From Bacteroides salyersiae WAL 10018 = DSM 18765 = JCM 12988 (GTDB taxonomy: Bacteria > Bacteroidota > Bacteroidia > Bacteroidales > Bacteroidaceae), in contig NZ_KB905466.1 in NCBI RefSeq assembly GCF_000381365.1, positions 2,067,207 to 2,131,206 on the forward strand: 64,000 bases of DNA, given 5' to 3'. Below, one piece after another: positions 35,438-44,537 of the stretch; position 1 is the stretch's first letter, and the number at the start of each line of letters is the position of its first letter. The translations under genes were made by a program, and so were the position numbers. Below the pieces are notes generated by a model, which saw only the letters and a list, made by a program, of their open reading frames with translations, had not been told where the DNA came from and ran no database searches.

Positions 35438-38400
35438 TTAATGAGTAGGGAAATTATAATCAAAAGCAGTTATCGTCTTCTTAACATTATTCTCCCAAAT
35501 GTATGATTCGACAAGACGGCCAAAACTATCATAGGTAAAATAGGTAGTTATTCCGTCCGGACCTTTAATAGAAGTGACCCCGATCAAAGGTCGATAAGTA
35601 TAGAAGTATCCCCGATAACCGGGCATTTCCTGAAGCATTTTCATATACGTCGCAGCAGTAGTTGTGTATGCTCCCTGCTTTTCCATATCCGTAATCCACG
35701 TACCATCGGATTGTGTTTTCTTAATTATTTCATCAAGCGTCATTCCTTCCATTTTAAATACCGGATGTTGGTTATAGTATGACCATAGATAGCTGGTAGT
35801 AGAACCATCAGAAGTGACAGAACTAATGTTGCCATAAGGAGTATAGGTGTAAGAAAGGCGATCTTCAAAGTTAGAAAGTACCGGATTCCACGTTTGTACC
35901 TTTTGAACAGCCAAACCGGAATAAACGTTTCGCAGAGTAGTGGTATCCGCTCCGCATATGCGTTTATATGCTATCAAGTTATTCAGTGCATGCAATTGCA
36001 ACAAGAAATCTTGTCCCAAATCTTCCGTTATGCTATCTTTCGCCTCTTCCGGATAAATGAAATGTTCGATCGTTTCAGAACTACCAGTAGTAGTACGTAT
36101 CCGTATAGGATTCAAGTGCCTTGTTGCAAACCACACGGTTGTCTCCACTGGACTATCAAACAGGTCTCCTGAATTTTGTGGACAATAAATATAATCACGT
36201 GTCTGTGTTCTTTTATTGCCATCGTCCGCAAAAGTGGTAATACGTTCTCGTTTCAAACGGGAAGCTCCGGCCGTTATAGCCCAGGTAAAGTCTTGATATA
36301 TCTCTTGAGGATAAGCACCGTATTCTTCCAAATTGCAAGCACGCGTTTTATAAGGACGACCGATAATGACCTCCGGACCATTAAACTTCATAGGATCTCT
36401 ATAATAATTATACTCGTACTCACGGCGCTCAAGCAGGGTATTGCCTTCATATATCTCTTTCTTTATCAGTTGCCCATACTTTAAAGCCTCTAAGCCGTCA
36501 TCCGGATCAAAAGGCTTAGTGATATCCTGACGAACTTGAGTACGGGGATCAAAAGGATCATTAGGAATTCCGCCAGCGAGTTCCCAATATGGAGCACTAA
36601 AAAAATAATCCGTACGGTTCTCTTCGACACCTGCATTATCAATAACCTGTTCTCTTACGTATGGATAAATAACAGAGCTGCCATTGCTAAAAGTGATATT
36701 GGAAACTGGATTCGCCCCCCAGGTCCGTAAACGGCAAAGCTTTGTATTACCACTTGCAGGAATTATAGTCAACCGCTCCATCTGTGTACAGTAATCCCGC
36801 TCTGTCAAAGCATGTTTAGGCACTCCAAGATCCTTTTTATACTTACCATCCGACCCTTCCGGTTTAGCAAGAGCATAAGAGAACACGCGTGTCCTTGAAA
36901 AGCCACTATGCATATCCTTTTCCCTTATTCGTTGTACACGCAAGCCTCCGGCAAGATAGGTACCCTTCGCATAGTTTGCATCTCCACTGAACATCTTTCC
37001 ATAACGGTTGGCTTCGTAGGTAAAATTGGTATGTACACCCTCCGGTGAAAAAATATCAGTCAGAATTCCAACCTGCATACAGGCTTCATTACAGTTACGG
37101 GCGCTGTCACCAAAATTAAAATAATACTGGTCATTACAATAATAGCGCCCATACGGAATAGGAAGGCGGTTCCTGACATTTTCCCCGTTATAATATCCCC
37201 AGTGATCCATTGCATAACTGGCTTCTGACTGGACATTATAAGGCATTTTATATTGAAATGAATAAACCTGTCTCTCTAAAGGAGTTCTACCGGAAGTGAC
37301 AACTATCGAATCTAATTTAGTAAGACTCGTTTTTTCGTTATAGCGGGTTATATAAAATTGAACCTTTCGAATAATTTCCCCACTCTTGGATTTAACAGTA
37401 ATAGTACTCAAATTCATATCACCGCCCTGTACAAAAGAAATAGAACCATCGTCAAATTGAATCGAATTTAATTTGCGTTCTTGTACGGAAGTTGCAAAAT
37501 AAGGGCTGGGAACCAGATATTCCTCAAAATTAGAATATGAACCGGCAACTCGCGCTTCGCCATTTTCAATACGATAATAATATGTGGTGGCACCTTGCTT
37601 GGATATCAACCTGTAGTTACCCGGAGATGCAGAATATGCTCTAGAAGCATTTAAAGAATCCTCGCGGCGCAGAAATGTATTCTCTTTGACAGAAAAACAA
37701 TCAAAATCAAGTGTATCAGGTGCTTGTCCACTATTCCGGAAAGTTCCCGAATACTCTTCCAAAGCTACATAATCGGTAGAATAAGACGATATGATCGGTG
37801 CGGATTGGAAATCAGTGTATGTAAAAGAGATATTTGCTCTGGTTTTGTTAGATACAATTCTCCGACACAACCAACGAGTATTATAATTTCCGGTCTTTTC
37901 CGTATAGCCGTCCGTTTCACTACCAAATTCATATCTGAGCCCATTATCATCCGTTATATGAAGTTCATTAGGCCCAAGTATTTCCCAACCGACCACATGT
38001 ATAGGAACATAAGGACGAGTGCAACAAGCACTGACACGGGTAACCGGTTTAAACCCGGAAGTTTCTACACCCAAATAGAATGTGCCGCTCTGCTTTGCCA
38101 GTTTATAATAAAAACGATCGGGTTCGCTATCGATAATCTTCTTTTCAACCTGCTTTAAGAAACGAGTCTTTTTATCCGGATCGCTCTGTTCTCTTTCATT
38201 AAAATACTTGGCAGTAAGATATCCTCCATATTTCTCCTCATCCGGAATACCTCTGATCTCACGCATAATGGAGGGTTCCGCATTCAAGGTCCAGTTGGTT
38301 CCTACCCAACCGCTCAACTGACGGAGTTTAATGCCGGCGGAGTGATAAGACAAGGTTATAGGAAGTTCCATATCCCCCACTTTTATTGTATAAATAGGAA

Positions 38401-38608
38401 TCGTTATGTCAGCCAATCCCGTACTATGATTCACCGGATAGCAAACGTATTTCTGAACTGCAGCAGCCTCCGGAGAAACCGGAACAATCTGGGGTTGGGA
38501 AATGGTAATAGGCATCTCTCCGTTCTGTGCATAAAGAGTGCAGCTGTATCCAAAGTTAACGGACAAAAGAAGTGCCAACAGTTTATAAAGGTTTCGTCGA
38601 TTTTTCAT
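35438..38608 (-). CDS. First-chain RHS/YD-repeat protein, secreted
   Basis: 1056 residues from the ATG at 38608, chosen because MKNRRNLYKLLALLLS... gives a signal peptide; the longer frame runs into the upstream gene from a non-ATG codon. The N-terminus has the Bacteroidota RHS-family pattern (YPVNHSTGLADITIPIYTI, LPITLSYHSAGIKL, WVGTNWTLNA). Residues ~930-1050 show YD-like repeats (YTYTPYGNISSVTSD, YFTYDSFGRLVESY), and the protein stops without a core or toxin. The next gene supplies further repeats, core and toxin, so the two chains together look like one RHS shell split into two genes, comparable in layout to TcB/TcC. Co-transcription is likely (65 bp gap). Confidence 0.8.
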   Translation of the reverse strand: MKNRRNLYKLLALLLSVNFGYSCTLYAQNGEMPITISQPQIVPVSPEAAAVQKYVCYPVNHSTGLADITIPIYTIKVGDMELPITLSYHSAGIKLRQLSGWVGTNWTLNAEPSIMREIRGIPDEEKYGGYLTAKYFNEREQSDPDKKTRFLKQVEKKIIDSEPDRFYYKLAKQSGTFYLGVETSGFKPVTRVSACCTRPYVPIHVVGWEILGPNELHITDDNGLRYEFGSETDGYTEKTGNYNTRWLCRRIVSNKTRANISFTYTDFQSAPIISSYSTDYVALEEYSGTFRNSGQAPDTLDFDCFSVKENTFLRREDSLNASRAYSASPGNYRLISKQGATTYYYRIENGEARVAGSYSNFEEYLVPSPYFATSVQERKLNSIQFDDGSISFVQGGDMNLSTITVKSKSGEIIRKVQFYITRYNEKTSLTKLDSIVVTSGRTPLERQVYSFQYKMPYNVQSEASYAMDHWGYYNGENVRNRLPIPYGRYYCNDQYYFNFGDSARNCNEACMQVGILTDIFSPEGVHTNFTYEANRYGKMFSGDANYAKGTYLAGGLRVQRIREKDMHSGFSRTRVFSYALAKPEGSDGKYKKDLGVPKHALTERDYCTQMERLTIIPASGNTKLCRLRTWGANPVSNITFSNGSSVIYPYVREQVIDNAGVEENRTDYFFSAPYWELAGGIPNDPFDPRTQVRQDITKPFDPDDGLEALKYGQLIKKEIYEGNTLLERREYEYNYYRDPMKFNGPEVIIGRPYKTRACNLEEYGAYPQEIYQDFTWAITAGASRLKRERITTFADDGNKRTQTRDYIYCPQNSGDLFDSPVETTVWFATRHLNPIRIRTTTGSSETIEHFIYPEEAKDSITEDLGQDFLLQLHALNNLIAYKRICGADTTTLRNVYSGLAVQKVQTWNPVLSNFEDRLSYTYTPYGNISSVTSDGSTTSYLWSYYNQHPVFKMEGMTLDEIIKKTQSDGTWITDMEKQGAYTTTAATYMKMLQEMPGYRGYFYTYRPLIGVTSIKGPDGITTYFTYDSFGRLVESYIWENNVKKTITAFDYNFPTH

Positions 38609-38636
38609 AATAGTGTATTCTAAAAGTAGTTCATGT

Positions 38637-39776
38637 TCAAATTTTCTCACCATAGGTTTTACCATTGACAACCAAACGTAGTATATAATGCCTAAAGAGA
38701 GAAGGATCGATGGTGATAGATTCGCGATATTGCCCCGGACGCATTTCCCTCTTTGGAAAGACGGACAAAAGCTCTCCCTGCACAGTGTATAAAGCGATCT
38801 CGACTTCACAAGGAGCAGTCAGTAAATATTCTACAACCAGATGAGCATCCTCCTGATAAAAATTACATTTACCAAAACCATCTCCCAAAGGGAAAGAGCC
38901 GTTACGGGACTGTTCCTCTTTTTTCTGTTTCTGCACGGACCTTTCTTCACGTGTCTGTTGATTGTCCGCATCTTCATTCAGAGTATAATATTGCTCGGAC
39001 GGTGAATAATAAAATGCCGTTCGAAAATGAGATTCATGAGTACCACGACGAATCAATGTGTTCTCCACTGTTTCCAGAATAGGATAACGATAACCCGGAG
39101 TATACCAAGAGTAGGTATCCGTTTGCGTGATAAGGGTATCCGCATGGATACGGGACAAAATGCTATCCGGATGGAATTTACATAACCATCCGGCAGAGTC
39201 ATCTACCGCACGGTATACACCGTGAAAATCCAGGTCCTGAACAAACCGGCGCTGCGTATGTACACGCAACACATCCGGTACCGTATCTCCCTCTATCACG
39301 AGAATACCTTCCGCATCTGCCGTAACGGTAGTCTTACCTGACAACTCCATACCATACGCGTGCTGATACTCACCGATATAGCCGAACAGACTTTCGAAAC
39401 GGTCATTCAGTTTCATAGGATACACAGCCAGAAGTTCCGGAAAAACGGCTTTCTGGTAAGTCGATCTATTTTCTACGCCGACTTTCCATAAAGAATCTCC
39501 CTGTATGCGGTATTTATACATGGTACAGTGTTCCGTACCGGTTAAGAGAGAATCACTGCCGGTATAAACCAGTTCATATTGTTCCTTCACCGGAGTCAGT
39601 TGCTCTATTTGCCAAACTTGCTCCAGACCCGGCTCACCGGGTGAGAAGTAATTGATCTCCTGCTTACAGATTTCATCGCCTACCCGGGGAAGCGTAGCCG
39701 ATTTATGCAAAATAGTTTGTGCGCTCGCATGCAGACAACAGATGCCTAACAAAGCGATAAATAATTTTTTTCTCAT
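38637..39776 (-). CDS. Secreted protein with C-terminal sorting-like domain, first gene of the RHS operon
   Basis: 379 residues from the ATG at 39776 (signal peptide MRKKLFIALLGICCLHASA|Q). The body is beta-rich with no recognised family; a charged linker (REERSVQKQKKEEQ) precedes a final ~75-residue beta module (VEIALYTVQGELLSV, HYILRLVVNGKTY) like a type-IX CTD. It is followed by the two RHS genes with a 28-bp gap, so it may be an export or anchoring partner for the RHS proteins. Two direct repeats lie immediately upstream. Confidence 0.65.
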   Translation of the reverse strand: MRKKLFIALLGICCLHASAQTILHKSATLPRVGDEICKQEINYFSPGEPGLEQVWQIEQLTPVKEQYELVYTGSDSLLTGTEHCTMYKYRIQGDSLWKVGVENRSTYQKAVFPELLAVYPMKLNDRFESLFGYIGEYQHAYGMELSGKTTVTADAEGILVIEGDTVPDVLRVHTQRRFVQDLDFHGVYRAVDDSAGWLCKFHPDSILSRIHADTLITQTDTYSWYTPGYRYPILETVENTLIRRGTHESHFRTAFYYSPSEQYYTLNEDADNQQTREERSVQKQKKEEQSRNGSFPLGDGFGKCNFYQEDAHLVVEYLLTAPCEVEIALYTVQGELLSVFPKREMRPGQYRESITIDPSLFRHYILRLVVNGKTYGEKI

Positions 39777-39786
39777 AATATAGTAA

Positions 39787-39817
39787 GTTAACATCGTCGT
39801 ATATCGGTTAACATCGT
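39787..39817. repeat. Two direct repeats GTTAACATCGT upstream of the RHS operon
   Basis: Identical 11-mers occur at 39787-39797 and 39807-39817, 20 bp apart, within 40 bp of the RHS operon start codon. The core AACATCGT also makes up the stem of the hairpin at 41850-41883. It may be an operator pair. Confidence 0.4.
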
Positions 39818-39822
39818 TTGAT

Positions 39823-39866
39823 AAAAGAACCTGCCTGAAAAATCAACGCAATCAGACAGGTTCTTT
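39823..39866 (-). terminator. Intrinsic terminator at the end of the SusCD PUL
   Basis: On the minus strand GAACCTGTCTGA pairs with TCAGGCAGGTTC (one mismatch), followed by TTTTATC. It lies just after the stop of the esterase gene at 39875 and before the RHS operon, so it likely ends the PUL transcript. Confidence 0.75.
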
Positions 39867-39874
39867 CTTTACGT

Positions 39875-41827
39875 CTACTTGTCTGTGCGGAAAGGGCCTA
39901 CCGGTACTCCGGACGGGCTATACAGATTCCCATTCGGACAGTCGGCCCAGTTGTAACGTGCCGCAATGGGAATTTCCACTTGAGGAGATTCCAGCACGAC
40001 ACTTTTACCATTTTGCTGCAACGTTGCTTTAGCCGGATAGAATACTCCGTCGGGACCAGCCAATACAAATCCTTTTACTTCTCCTGCATTAGCTTGTACA
40101 GGTGAATCGAATGCCAAAGCAAGTGTACGGTCATAAACCTTATATCCTGTACAAACCGGCATGTGATAAGTACCTTTCCGGTAAGTATCGGCTAATGACA
40201 AAGCCGCCAGCCGCTTACCGACATCCTGTTTGTTCTTCGGATGAATATCATACGGATCGCCTAAATCGACGGCTGTTATCATCCCTGTATTGGCTATATG
40301 CAAAGCCTCGGCCTGTGCCTCGCGAAGAACTGCCCACCGGGAATCCGGCTGTACTTCCTGCGGAGTCATATAACCGGCCAATTGTACAAAGTAGAAAGGC
40401 AAATCAATTTTCCACTGTTTCCGCCAGTCGGCAATCAATGCCCGGAACAAAGGAGCATATTGCTCGGCTCTACTGGCATTTTCTTCTCCCTGATACCAGA
40501 TGACACCCTTAACAGGGAAAGCAGTTAACGGACTGACCATGGCATTGTACAACCCGGAGGGATAATGAGAACTCTCGGGAGAAACCGGTTTCGCAGGAAT
40601 ATCGGTAACCGACATACCTATCCAGTAAATCCACTTTCCGGCCAGTGAGATCCGTTCGCCACCAACTTCTGCATATAAATCTTCGGGAGCGCCATTGATT
40701 CCTCCTTCACCTCCATAATCGGTCACACGTATGGTCAGAACACCCTTTCCGGCTTTTACCTCGTTGGCAGGAATCATATAAGACCGGGGAGTCGCGTGCC
40801 CCTGTCCCCTTGCTATTTCTTGTCCGTTATAGTAAGTAATATCTTCGTCGTCAATCTTTCCCAAAGACAGCCTGACCTCTTTTCCTTGCCAAGCCGCAGG
40901 GATTTCTATTTCACGTTGAAACCAGACAACACCATCAAAACCATCCAGACCGTTCCGTTCCCAGAATCCCGGAAGTTGCATCGGTTGCCAACCGTCACCG
41001 GTTTGCAAGGAAGATATCCATAAAGGCTGTCCCTCTCCATAGCCGGCATCCCGGTTCATAAACTCTCTTTCCCATGCCTGCATCTCTTTTTGATAAGCTG
41101 CCATCAATCGTTCTTTATCAAAGCCGAGTGCCTCCATCTCAGTCAGTTTTTCCCGGAATTCCGCCACTTGCTTCAATGTACCCGCACTGGTCCATGACTC
41201 GGCAGGAGTTCCTCCCCAAGTACAGTCAATCACCCCGATGGGAACATTCAGATTCTTCCATAACTCACGGGCATAGAAATAAGCCACAGCAGAAAAGTCC
41301 GCAACAGTAACCGGACTGCATTCCTTCCAACTGCCACCGATGATCTCCACATCCGTAGCAGGAGTATATCCGATCCTCCTCTCGATCTGCAACAAACGGA
41401 TGGAGGGATATTGTGCTTCTGCCGTCTCCTGTTCATAGTTCATCACTCCTCCCCACTGCGCTACCGGCATTTGCATATTCGACTGGCCAGAACAAAACCA
41501 GACTTCACCGGACATTACATTATCCAATATCAATTTTTCTCCATCGGAAAGAGTCAATGTATACGGGCCACCAGCCACAGGTGTCGGTATCTCCAACCGG
41601 AATGAACCGTCGGCCTGGGATTTGACAGTGTATTTTTGCTTATTCCAACTTGCTACAACCGTTACCGTACGCTGCGGCTTCGCTTTCCCTTCCAAAGTCA
41701 GCATACTATTTTGCTGTACTACCATATTGTCTGTGAAAAAAGCAGGCAAAGTAATCCTGGCAGATACAGGAGCTATCAGCATGAACAATGCCGCTCCTAC
41801 AAAAAATGATTTCAAATGATCTTTCAT
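39875..41827 (-). CDS. Sialate O-acetylesterase-family (SASA/SGNH) carbohydrate esterase, secreted
   Basis: 650 residues with a signal peptide (LFMLIAPVSA). An N-terminal Ig-like domain (~25-105) precedes the SGNH esterase fold with GQSNM (catalytic Ser116) and DPYDIHPKNKQ (Asp527, His529). The esterase is split by an inserted jelly-roll domain (~270-395; FWERNGLDGFDGVVWFQREI). WYQGEENA is also characteristic. Members remove O-acetyl groups from sialic acids or plant polysaccharides. In a PUL with no sialidase, an acetylated plant or fungal glycan is the more likely substrate. It is the last gene of the PUL, 96 bp after GH3-A with a hairpin between. Confidence 0.85.
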   Translation of the reverse strand: MKDHLKSFFVGAALFMLIAPVSARITLPAFFTDNMVVQQNSMLTLEGKAKPQRTVTVVASWNKQKYTVKSQADGSFRLEIPTPVAGGPYTLTLSDGEKLILDNVMSGEVWFCSGQSNMQMPVAQWGGVMNYEQETAEAQYPSIRLLQIERRIGYTPATDVEIIGGSWKECSPVTVADFSAVAYFYARELWKNLNVPIGVIDCTWGGTPAESWTSAGTLKQVAEFREKLTEMEALGFDKERLMAAYQKEMQAWEREFMNRDAGYGEGQPLWISSLQTGDGWQPMQLPGFWERNGLDGFDGVVWFQREIEIPAAWQGKEVRLSLGKIDDEDITYYNGQEIARGQGHATPRSYMIPANEVKAGKGVLTIRVTDYGGEGGINGAPEDLYAEVGGERISLAGKWIYWIGMSVTDIPAKPVSPESSHYPSGLYNAMVSPLTAFPVKGVIWYQGEENASRAEQYAPLFRALIADWRKQWKIDLPFYFVQLAGYMTPQEVQPDSRWAVLREAQAEALHIANTGMITAVDLGDPYDIHPKNKQDVGKRLAALSLADTYRKGTYHMPVCTGYKVYDRTLALAFDSPVQANAGEVKGFVLAGPDGVFYPAKATLQQNGKSVVLESPQVEIPIAARYNWADCPNGNLYSPSGVPVGPFRTDK

Positions 41828-41849
41828 TTCTTACTTTATTTAACGATGA

Positions 41850-41883
41850 GAACGATGTTATCTGACGGTGAATAACATCGTTC
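41850..41883. promoter_or_regulatory. Perfect 12-bp intercistronic hairpin
   Basis: GAACGATGTTAT (41850-41861) pairs perfectly with ATAACATCGTTC (41872-41883) around a 10-nt loop, in the 96-bp gap between the GH3-A and esterase genes. There is no U-tract, so an mRNA-processing or stability element, or a protein-binding palindrome, is more likely than a terminator. Confidence 0.45.
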
Positions 41884-41923
41884 CCAACTAATTTACAAAC
41901 AGTTCGTCTCAGCGTTCAGAGCA

Positions 41924-44512
41924 TCATTTCAGCCTGATACTCAATTTATTTCCCGGTAACGTTTCCGAGCTATTACCATACATAATTTCATAATCTCCCG
42001 GCAGGATACGCATGGTATTGGTCTCCGGATCGAAGAATTCAAACGTTCTCGGCGGAAGGTCAATAGAAACGACAGACGATTTACCGGCTTTCAACGGTAT
42101 ACTACGGAAAGCACGGAGAGTCTTGACAGGTCCTTCCTTATCACCCACTTTGCGGACATATACCTGAACAACCTCAGTACCTTCGCGCTTGCCTGTATTC
42201 TTCACATTGGCTTTGAAGGTTACCGTCTGATTGGTAGAGATCACATTCTTACTCAAACGGCCTTTGGATATATCAAAAGTAGTATAGCTCAATCCGTAGC
42301 CGAAAGGATACAAAGGAGTTTCCGTCATGTATCTGTAAGTACGTCCTTTCATGTCGTAGTTTTCAAAATCAGGTAACTGATCCGTATTCTTGTAGAAAGT
42401 GACAGGCAGTTTTCCACTCGGATTATAATCACCGAACAGCACATCCGCTACAGCCGTTCCTCCGGCTTGTCCGGGATACCACGCCTGTAGAATGGCATCA
42501 CATGATTTCGTTTCGGGTACCAGAGCGATAGCCGAACCGGAACAGTTCACGAAGATCACCTTTTTACCGGCCTGTTTCAATGCCTTCAAGATGTTACGTT
42601 GTACTTCCGGCAGTTCGATCGTCGTACGGTCACCACCACTGAAACCGGGGCAGTTGACAAAATACTTGTCTTCACCCTCCAGATCCGGAGAAATTCCGCC
42701 AACGAAAATCACAACATCAGCATCCGATACTCTCCCGGCAACTGCTTCAGGAGTTATCTGACGATAAACACCGATGTCAAAGCGCAACAACGCTTCCGCA
42801 CCCGCCTGCATATACTCTACCTTGATTTTATAATCCTTTCCGGCAGTAGCTTTCAGTGTATATTCTCTTTTTGCACTGGCATGTGCCCCCCAGTAATCAA
42901 TCACTTTCTCACCGTTGACATAGACACGATACCCGTCGTCGCCCTCGATAACCAGAGAATAATCACCGTTATTCTTCGGACGGAAGGTTCCTTCATAAGA
43001 TGCAGTGAAGTTATACAGTCCGACTCCCGGAGCATAAACGGTATTTCCACCGTTGTTGAAATTGAAAGGGGTGCTTACCTGCTGTATAGCGGCTACTTCG
43101 CCTTTCAGATCCATATTATTCCAATAAGTGCCGGTGAAGCCCGGTTTGCCATTGTTGGACACCTCACTGAAATAAGAATCGAACACCTGATTAGTCAATA
43201 ACTCGCAGCCCTTTTCATAAGGCACGTTACCAATCTTATTTCGTATTCCTTCCAAAATGGTGGATGTGTGTGACGGAGTCCCTTTATAATTACCCCATTG
43301 CATCACAGAATCCACTGCGTTCGGCCCCATAACGGCAATACGCGTACCTGTTTTGGCAAGCGGAAGCACACCGTTGTTATGCAGCAATACCATAGACTTA
43401 CGGGTTACATCCAAAGCCATCTGCTTATGGGTTTCACAATCCACTGTATCGATACTGATTTTACTCCACGGAACCAGAGTATCATCGTCCATCTCTCCCA
43501 GTTCAAAACGGGCCTTCAACAGACGACGCAGGCTTGTATTGATCCGTTCTTCCGAAATAAGCCCTTTCTTTACCGCTTCTTCCAGATGGGCATATTCAAT
43601 ACCGCATTCCAGATCAGTACCGCTTAGTACGGCAGCGGCACTTGCATCCGCCGCATCCTTATGAGTGGCATGGCGGTCTTTATAAAAGAAATCGCTGATA
43701 GCTCCACAGTCACTTACCACCATGTGTTTATATCCCCATTCATCACGCAGAATCTGAGTCAACAGACGATTGCTGCCACAACAAGGATCTCCTTCAAAAC
43801 GGTTATAGGCGCACATCACCTCTTTTACATCCGCTTCCTGTACCAGGTCTTTAAAGGCCGGCAAATAAGTTTCCCACAAATCGCGGGGAGAAATATTCTC
43901 CGCATTGAAATAATGGCGTTTGGCTTCCGGACCACTATGCACGGCATAGTGTTTGGCACAGGCATGAAGTTTGTCATATTTGGCATCGGCAGGGCCTTGC
44001 AGCCCATTAACGACTGCAACTCCCATACGGCTGGTCAGGTAAGGATCTTCCCCATAGGTCTCCTGTCCGCGTCCCCAACGCGGGTCACGGAAGATATTCA
44101 CGTTCGGTGTCCAAAAAGTCAATCCCTCACAACGTACCCCTCTACGGCCTTCCCGATGTGCATTATGGTATTTGGCACGGGCCTCATCACTGACAACCGT
44201 AAACACATCTTCTACCAGCTTATCATCAAAAGTGGAAGCCATTCCCATTGTAATGGGAAATACCGTAGCTATTCCGGCACGGGCTACTCCGTGCAGCGCC
44301 TCATTCCACCAGTCATAATGGGCAATACCCAACCGCTCCACCGGGAAAGATTCGTTTTGCATCAGCCGTACTTTTTCTTCCAAAGTCAACCGCCCCAATA
44401 AATCCTCCGCACGCTGTTCCGGAGATAAATCCGGATTCTTGTAAGGTTCATTTTGCGCTACACCAGTGATAGCGATAGCACCCAGACATAAAGTAAATAT
44501 AAGTTTTTTCAT
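41924..44512 (-). CDS. GH3 beta-glycosidase with inserted PA14 domain (GH3-A)
   Basis: 862 residues from the ATG at 44512 with signal peptide (ends AITGVA|Q). The TIM barrel carries RDPRWGRGQETYGEDPYL and the nucleophile Asp268 in VVSDCGA. A PA14 domain (~425-575; GTYWNNMDLKG, IEGDDGYRVYVNGEK) is inserted in the alpha/beta sandwich domain, and an Fn3-like domain ends the protein. GH3 enzymes with this layout are exo-beta-glucosidases or xylosidases. The 25-bp gap to the second GH3 gene indicates the same transcript. Confidence 0.9.
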   Translation of the reverse strand: MKKLIFTLCLGAIAITGVAQNEPYKNPDLSPEQRAEDLLGRLTLEEKVRLMQNESFPVERLGIAHYDWWNEALHGVARAGIATVFPITMGMASTFDDKLVEDVFTVVSDEARAKYHNAHREGRRGVRCEGLTFWTPNVNIFRDPRWGRGQETYGEDPYLTSRMGVAVVNGLQGPADAKYDKLHACAKHYAVHSGPEAKRHYFNAENISPRDLWETYLPAFKDLVQEADVKEVMCAYNRFEGDPCCGSNRLLTQILRDEWGYKHMVVSDCGAISDFFYKDRHATHKDAADASAAAVLSGTDLECGIEYAHLEEAVKKGLISEERINTSLRRLLKARFELGEMDDDTLVPWSKISIDTVDCETHKQMALDVTRKSMVLLHNNGVLPLAKTGTRIAVMGPNAVDSVMQWGNYKGTPSHTSTILEGIRNKIGNVPYEKGCELLTNQVFDSYFSEVSNNGKPGFTGTYWNNMDLKGEVAAIQQVSTPFNFNNGGNTVYAPGVGLYNFTASYEGTFRPKNNGDYSLVIEGDDGYRVYVNGEKVIDYWGAHASAKREYTLKATAGKDYKIKVEYMQAGAEALLRFDIGVYRQITPEAVAGRVSDADVVIFVGGISPDLEGEDKYFVNCPGFSGGDRTTIELPEVQRNILKALKQAGKKVIFVNCSGSAIALVPETKSCDAILQAWYPGQAGGTAVADVLFGDYNPSGKLPVTFYKNTDQLPDFENYDMKGRTYRYMTETPLYPFGYGLSYTTFDISKGRLSKNVISTNQTVTFKANVKNTGKREGTEVVQVYVRKVGDKEGPVKTLRAFRSIPLKAGKSSVVSIDLPPRTFEFFDPETNTMRILPGDYEIMYGNSSETLPGNKLSIRLK

Positions 44513-44537
44513 TCTTCTTTTCTTAATTAGGGAGATA

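Noticed and set aside
38609..38809. A longer N-terminus for the first RHS protein
   Set aside because: The extension starts inside the preceding gene from a non-standard position, and the ATG at 38608 gives a normal signal peptide.
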